Below are positions 58,722 through 64,000 of a stretch of 64,000 nucleotides of DNA, one piece after another. The stretch's first letter is position 1; every line of letters starts with the position of its first letter. A program made the position numbers and the translations under genes. Where the stretch lies: positions 1,612,001-1,676,000 of the forward strand of contig CP114121.1 in NCBI GenBank assembly GCA_029959195.1. The letters run 5' to 3'. Under the pieces are notes generated by a model that saw only the letters and a list, made by a program, of their open reading frames with translations, was not told where the DNA came from and made no database searches. The DNA comes from Dictyophora rubrovolvata (taxonomy: Eukaryota > Basidiomycota > Agaricomycetes > Phallales > Phallaceae).

Positions 58722-61112
58722 TCAACAATGATAAAGCGTGTCCAAGAAAATATTGGTAACTTCACCCACGAATGTGGGCCCGACAGCGCTAGATGTACCA
58801 AGACCTATGGAGTGAGGGGTCAGCGTACATAGTTAGTTGAAACGTCAATCAAAACCAACCGTATAAGGTTACCATAGTTCCCGAACCTTGAGGATTTGTT
58901 TTAGCTTCCTGAACGCACTCCTTTAAGTCACTGATGAATTGATCAGAGGCGTTGACTGTCAACCGCTTTTGAAAAGAAAAGGAGAATAAGCGATATGTCT
59001 GGACTTAAAAACCTCTCACTGACCGTGCAAGCTATATGGATGCCCGCTGGATAGCTGAGTGAGCTCAGGTGCCAGCCACGTTTACTCATAGCATCCCCAA
59101 CCTCGTGAACGTTTACAACAGCTGCATCCGTCGAACCAAATGCAATAACAGACGCAGGAGGTTCTCCAAGTATGTACAATTCAGGTATTTCTTTCTCAAT
59201 CGCCTTTTTGATTTTCCTGGCGCATCCAACTATAGAGCGGCATGACTCCAAATAACCACTGAAAAATGACAGGGTGACATTCGAAAATAGCCCCGGAAAA
59301 CATGCTGGAATAACATACTCATGGCCCATATACTGCATCACTGCCCATGTTCCCGCGATTAGTGCTCCAGGTCTAGAACGGAATTATTATGAATAAGGGC
59401 CGATCATGCGCTTGCCCATATACTTACCGAGAGCCTGCTAAGGATGGGCTGCCATACATGCCACCTTCACAAGAAAGTCAGATGATGCTTCGCTGAATAT
59501 GAAATACCACCGCACCAGCCCACTCCGAGTAGACAAAATATTGATATCTACGGAGGTCGGCGGAACGGTACATGACTACCGAAGAACCCTGCATGTGGTG
59601 TGAAAATATGTCGTAATAACCCAATGGAAAAATATGCTGACCTTGGGAGAAAATCCATACTAAAAAGATTACAATTAAATGTGTATCATACCCCATTTCT
59701 GTGCCTACCTTGTGTGTGTCGCACGAGATACTCGTGACCCCAGGTACTCGAAAATCAAATGGTTCTATAGAAAATCCAGCTTGGTTAAGGAAAGGAACAA
59801 TAAAACTGCCGAGACAGCAGTCAACATGTAATCCAATTTTATTCCTCTGTGCTACTTTTCCAAGCGCTACGATATCATCCATGCAACCGTCGGGAAAATT
59901 CACAGCGGACCCTACAATCTGAAACCAGTTCAAAGATGTACAAAGAGAGTAAAATATCATTCACCATTATAGTATTGGGATTTCTATAAATTGAATTGAG
60001 AGATACGTCGAAAGGGACCGATAAAGCTTACATTGCCCGTGTCATTTTAGAAATGACGGCTTTTCGCGAGATTGGGTCTACAGGAATGCGGTACACTTTG
60101 ATACCTAGATATTGCGCAGCCTTCAGGAAGGCAGGATGAGCAGACGTGGGTATAACCCTAAAAAGAAATTGGAAATGTTTCACAAGTATCTTTATGAAGG
60201 AACTGTAACACTCACATTTCCGGGGATTTAATGCCCTTAACAACCCGTGCCCAATCGCGATGAGTTTTCACGGCCATGACAATAGACTCAGTCCCCCCAG
60301 ACGTTGTTGCGCCAGCTCCTTCAGGGTTATTAAACCTAGACTTTTTTTTTAGAGAAGATAGACCAGGAGTTTTGGAGGAATCCTACAGTTTCAGACACAT
60401 GGCGACAATCTCAGCCTCCATTTTTCGTATAACTACTCAGAAGGTCAATAAAGAGTTAGGAGCTGAACGTGCTCTAGGAACTACCTGGAAAGGCATCCGG
60501 ATGTAGGGGATTGGATAGTAGATATCTTTTGACAGCCTGTAAAACAACTTCTTCCAAATCTTCCCCACCATCTAAATTCCAATATTAGGAATTCTGAAGG
60601 GCCTGTGCTGGCGGACGTACGATAGACAGCACCGGATAATTTTCCGGTTCGAAAGTCAGTCGCATGGCAGACTTTGTCCAAATTTGACATCTCTGCTTCA
60701 ATGGAAGCTAACGAGCGTCCTACCCTCGGCAGTTCGCAATGTCTTACTACGGACGGATCGTTTGGCACGAGTTTGCTCATAATCAATTGTCGAGTTTCGC
60801 CCAGCTGTGAGTTCACCTTGTATCTGCCAGCGGGCGTTTTTAAATACAAAAAAATAACTTGCTGAGATTTTATCAGAACAAGAAAAGCCCTTCAAATATC
60901 AAACTAATCACCTTTTGAACCCAGGTCCACCCATGCTTGAGAACGGTAAAAATGCCATAACCACGCACGTGCCGATAAAATTGAAGGGTGTGTAGAAGGG
61001 CTAAGTAGACGATGACCAGGGATTTAGCATTCTCCACGGTTAAAAACCCGCGAACCAGCTGAATGTGTTGTGCATTACTGAATGCTCGAAAATTGGATAT
61101 GAGCGTTGTCAT
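58722..61112 (-). CDS. DPL1: Sphingosine-1-phosphate lyase
   Basis: ER PLP enzyme that splits long-chain base phosphates into a fatty aldehyde and phosphoethanolamine, the exit step of sphingolipid breakdown. The start at 61112 gives [20 protein letters not shown], with one membrane helix ([18 protein letters not shown]). The catalytic domain has [23 protein letters not shown] then [33 protein letters not shown] (phosphate-binding loop), [40 protein letters not shown] and [20 protein letters not shown], whose Lys binds PLP. It continues [20 protein letters not shown] and ends [15 protein letters not shown] at 58722. About 560 residues with about ten introns. An upstream exon that would move the start is not excluded. 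Confidence 0.92.
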
Positions 61113-61405
61113 CGAATACAGCGAGGAAGATGACACGCTTTGTAAGGTATATAAGCACTATTGAGTTATGGGCGTTAGTGGATCCGGGTCGACTTACGAC
61201 AAAGCTGGTTTGAGGTCTTGAATAAACGAGCTAATCGGTGTTACTCTCTAAAGTTGATTTCGATAAAATATATCCCCAACAACTCTGTTTCAAGCTGCGG
61301 CCAGGCGGCATGGGTTCAACTGGCGCCGGTGACATAATCACATGTTTTGTGCCGTGGGAAACACACCACACGCGTTCAGTCGAGTACCGCGCCAATGTCT
61401 ACTTG

Positions 61406-62430
61406 ATGTCTAGAGACTTGTCGTGGACATCAGAGGGATCGCCCTTTGAAACTGGATCCCCAATACTGAGAGAGGCTCCACCGTTTTTATCAAATGCTCG
61501 GCATACTGAACACGGAGGCGAAGATTTGTCGTTGTCAGAGCTATATCTGGACTCCGAATATTCACGCTCTCATTCCAACCGTCACGAAGAACCCTTCAGC
61601 CTGTTGGCCCAAAACTTCAAGAATGATCACATTCCGGACAGTCCGATATCTGATCCCAAGTCTTCTGAAGCCATGGCCGCATCCGGAAAGCAGCCCAGTC
61701 TGTCGCGGCGAGACCAGCTGCAACGTGATCTGTTCCTACTGAAGAAGTTGAATGCCTCGATGTCAGCGTATATAACCGCCATAGGCAGTGTTTCTACTGC
61801 CACCAAAGTGGGTTACCCCAGCTCTTTCTGGTTCTCCGTCATCGTCGATTATTTATAGAACGTTGCCACTCAAATGGACCGAACGGAAAGATTATTAAAT
61901 CTATACGTCGATCTATTACGGGAAACCGAACGGAATTCACAACTTATTTTTGACGAAACATGGCAAGGAGGTAGTGATGTGAGCAGAAAAGCCCTTTGAT
62001 TGTTCATGTTTGCAATTGATTGAATATGGTTATAAGGATATGAACACTTGGACAAGGCTGAGAGAGGCAGCTGCAGAAAAAGAAAGGAAGGAGCGTGAGG
62101 AAAGGGAGCAACTGGCTCGAATGGAACAGGAAAGAGCGGAAAGGGAAGAACGAGAACGGCTGGAAAAAGAGGCCAAAGAACGTAGAGACCGTGAAAGAGC
62201 CGCCGCCAAGCTGCAGAAGGCTACTCGTGGAATGCGAGGTAAATCATTTTTTTTCAGCTGCAAATACACTTTCTCACTCTATTTCATCTCACTTGTCTCA
62301 TTTTATTTCTCTCTTTCTTTGGTCAGGAGTTTCCCGGGGGCGCGTACAAGTTAACGCAGCCTCCGGAAGAGGTGGCGCATCAGCGATTCCTGCACTAAGA
62401 ACAGGGGCTGCTACTGGCAGGCGAGTTTGA
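61406..62430 (+). CDS. DUO1: Duo1, DASH/Dam1 complex subunit
   Basis: Subunit of the DASH (Dam1) ring that couples kinetochores to spindle microtubules. I start at 61406 (MSRDLSWTSEGSPFETGSPI); an in-frame ATG at 61310 would add 32 residues. The Duo1 domain spans an intron (61809-61857): RDQLQRDLFLLKKLNASMSA, YITAIGSVSTATK, then NVATQMDRTERLLNLYVDLL and RETERNSQLIFDETWQGGSD. This matches the family pattern of a central coiled region and a conserved LL-D-x-W-x-G end. A highly charged helix follows (EEREQLARMEQERAEREERE). A Gly/Arg tail (VSRGRVQVNAASGRGGASAI) comes after an intron near 62240-62325. The stop is at 62430. Confidence 0.87.
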
Positions 62431-62663
62431 TCAGGATAATTATGAATTTCTCCTTTATAAATATGCATACCCTATACCAAACGGAAATCCTTGTCGCTCC
62501 TGTATTTACTTAGAACTGTGAAATTATGTAAAACTCCAATCTAATGATCGCGTGCGTGACGCGTGAACTGAACTGAACAAGTTGGTAGTGGACCTTTGTC
62601 CGTCTTCCACTAACTCCAAGACATATCTGTCGCATACTGCATACCTTTTGCCTTTCCTTTTGC

Positions 62664-64000
62664 ATGGAGGTTTCCAGCGTTTCAAGCGTCTCACTGAAAT
62701 ATCGAGTAGCAAAATGCACAGGTCATAGTGGTGCTTATGTGGCAGAAGTACGTAGTCTATTTTTGTCGAATGGCAATCGATGAAGTGTCAAGCTTTGACG
62801 ATGTAGAATATTCTCGTGAATAATCCCTCGGATGAGACTTCAAGATGGAGCGGTAGTACTACATCTGAGAACGTTCGACAGTGGATTCTGCTTGAGCTCG
62901 CAGAGCTTAGCTTGGTTCGCAGTATTACCTTCGGCAAATTTCACAAAAGTAGTATTTATTTTCTCTTTGCGTGAATATTTTTTTAATCTCTCTTCTTTTG
63001 AAAGAGCATTTATGTGATATGAAAGAGTTCAAGGTACGTTTCTCTTTCTGCGTCACTGTAATATGTTATCTTTCCAGTCTAAAATTACAGATCTATGTTG
63101 GCCGTTCAATGGACAATTTATCTCTGGCTCTGCATGAATGCTTAATGAATGACCCCACGCCGGAGACTTTCGAATTTCGACGTATCAATCGTTCTGGATT
63201 ACTTGTCCCGATTCGCTATATTAAAATTGTTCCAGTTTCGTAAGTACCCCACCCGAGAGTCTTTGAACACCACTCATATACATCCTCAAGTGCTCATAGT
63301 ACAGGCTTCAATACATCAATATGGCATGTCGCACTTTCTGGAGTCAGCGAACCCCAAATTGTAAGACATACACAAGACGCTTATACTCGAGTAAGTTCCT
63401 CCAACGTGTTCTCGTCGTATTCACTCACTGTTTGCAGTACATGAAAGGGCAAACTATACGACATATCCTAAAATTCTTAAGGCAACAACGCCATCTTACT
63501 GCATTTGATGCTTTGCTACGTCGGGCTGATCAACCGCTAGAGCACCCCATTATAAGCCGGCTGTATGATGAAATCATACTAGGTAACTGGAGCACGGTAG
63601 AGTCTTTGATTGCAACCGTAGCATCTGAAGGCCTTTTCGACCAAAACGTTGCTCAACACGATCCTAAAGCTGTCTGGCGACGTCTAAGTGGCTCAGGAAC
63701 GACAACGGACTTACCTTCAGCACGAGGCGGACATCAGATGTCTATTGATGTTGAAGCTCGAAATATTTATCTTTTTGGAGGATGGAACGGGCACCATGAT
63801 TTGGATGATTTATGGAGTTATTCCATTGATGAACAACGATGGAGACTGTTGAGTTCCCATACTGCCGAAGTTGGCGGTCCCAGTCCGCGTAGTTGTCATA
63901 AGATGGTTTTCGATCCGCTTACTGGTTACCTATATATCCTGGGTAGGGTTGGAGACACAGATGGTTCTGCAACAACAGGCGTGGCAGCTTCGTCTCAGCC
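62664..64000 (+). CDS. MKLN1: Muskelin-like kelch protein (3' end beyond window)
   Basis: Fungal muskelin, a kelch-repeat protein that in animals is a substrate-side subunit of the GID/CTLH ubiquitin ligase. The start at 62664 gives MEVSSVSSVSLKYRVAKCTG, then HSGAYVAE. An intron (about 62750-62803) joins NILVNNPSDETSRWSGSTTS and ENVRQWILLELAELSLVRSI, the discoidin-like N-terminal domain. It continues with DMKEFKVYVGRSMDNLSLAL, HECLMNDPTPETFEFRRINR, PIRYIKIVPVS and FNTSIWHVALSGV. A LisH/CTLH-like helical part follows (YMKGQTIRHILKFLRQQRHL). Kelch repeats begin with PSARGGHQMSIDVEARNIYL, FGGWNGHHDLDDLWSYSI, then PSPRSCHKMVFDPLTGYLYI. The gene runs off the right edge. Confidence 0.88.

Noticed and set aside
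1-64000. CRISPR array, rRNA operon or virus-derived element
   Set aside because: No regularly spaced repeats, no rRNA sequence, and no integrase, reverse transcriptase or capsid-like frame was seen.

Overview
This window is nuclear DNA of a filamentous basidiomycete, most likely an Agaricomycete (mushroom-forming fungus). Genes are dense on both strands and cut by many 45-75 bp GT-AG introns, and several families are typical of mushrooms (DUF6534, DUF6699, DUF4045-gelsolin, a kinetochore Duo1 and a muskelin). I assembled gene models by hand by joining reading frames across consensus splice sites. Outer ends are mostly firm, but internal splice sites without stated coordinates are approximate.

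Left part (1-31.3 kb) is conserved housekeeping sequence. It holds the 3' part of VPS8 (CORVET tether), an ariadne-type RBR ubiquitin ligase, a putative mitochondrial protein, and a small Ser-rich protein. These are followed by a DUF4045/gelsolin actin-binding protein and a very long RhoGAP. The last three form a run that suggests cortical actin and Rho signalling. Next come a mitochondrial carrier divergent from dynamitin (dynactin subunit 2), an intron-containing tRNA-Ser(GCT), GPI18 divergent from an arrestin-type trafficking adaptor with a PY motif, and cytochrome c peroxidase.

Middle part (32.4-45.5 kb) looks like an accessory biosynthetic locus. It has two short-chain dehydrogenases, a small integral-membrane terpene cyclase of the Pyr4/PaxB type, a cytochrome P450 and a secreted-type GMC oxidoreductase, followed by a DUF6534 membrane protein. 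A cyclase with four redox enzymes is the classic content of a terpenoid or meroterpenoid cluster. No prenyltransferase, polyketide synthase or soluble terpene synthase is visible here. The locus is flanked by two diverged copies of one dispersed repeat (about 31.5-32.3 and 46.5-47.8 kb), and its P450 carries a 43 bp tandem duplication of its last codons and stop.

Right part (45.5-64 kb) begins with 4.7 kb that is gene-poor and contains the second repeat copy. It returns to a DUF6699 gene, a Lys-rich nucleolar-like protein, ATG3, a second inverted DUF6699 paralogue, a DapA-family aldolase, sphingosine-1-phosphate lyase (DPL1), the DASH subunit DUO1, and the 5' part of a muskelin (kelch) gene that runs off the edge. 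I saw no virus-derived element, CRISPR array or rRNA.
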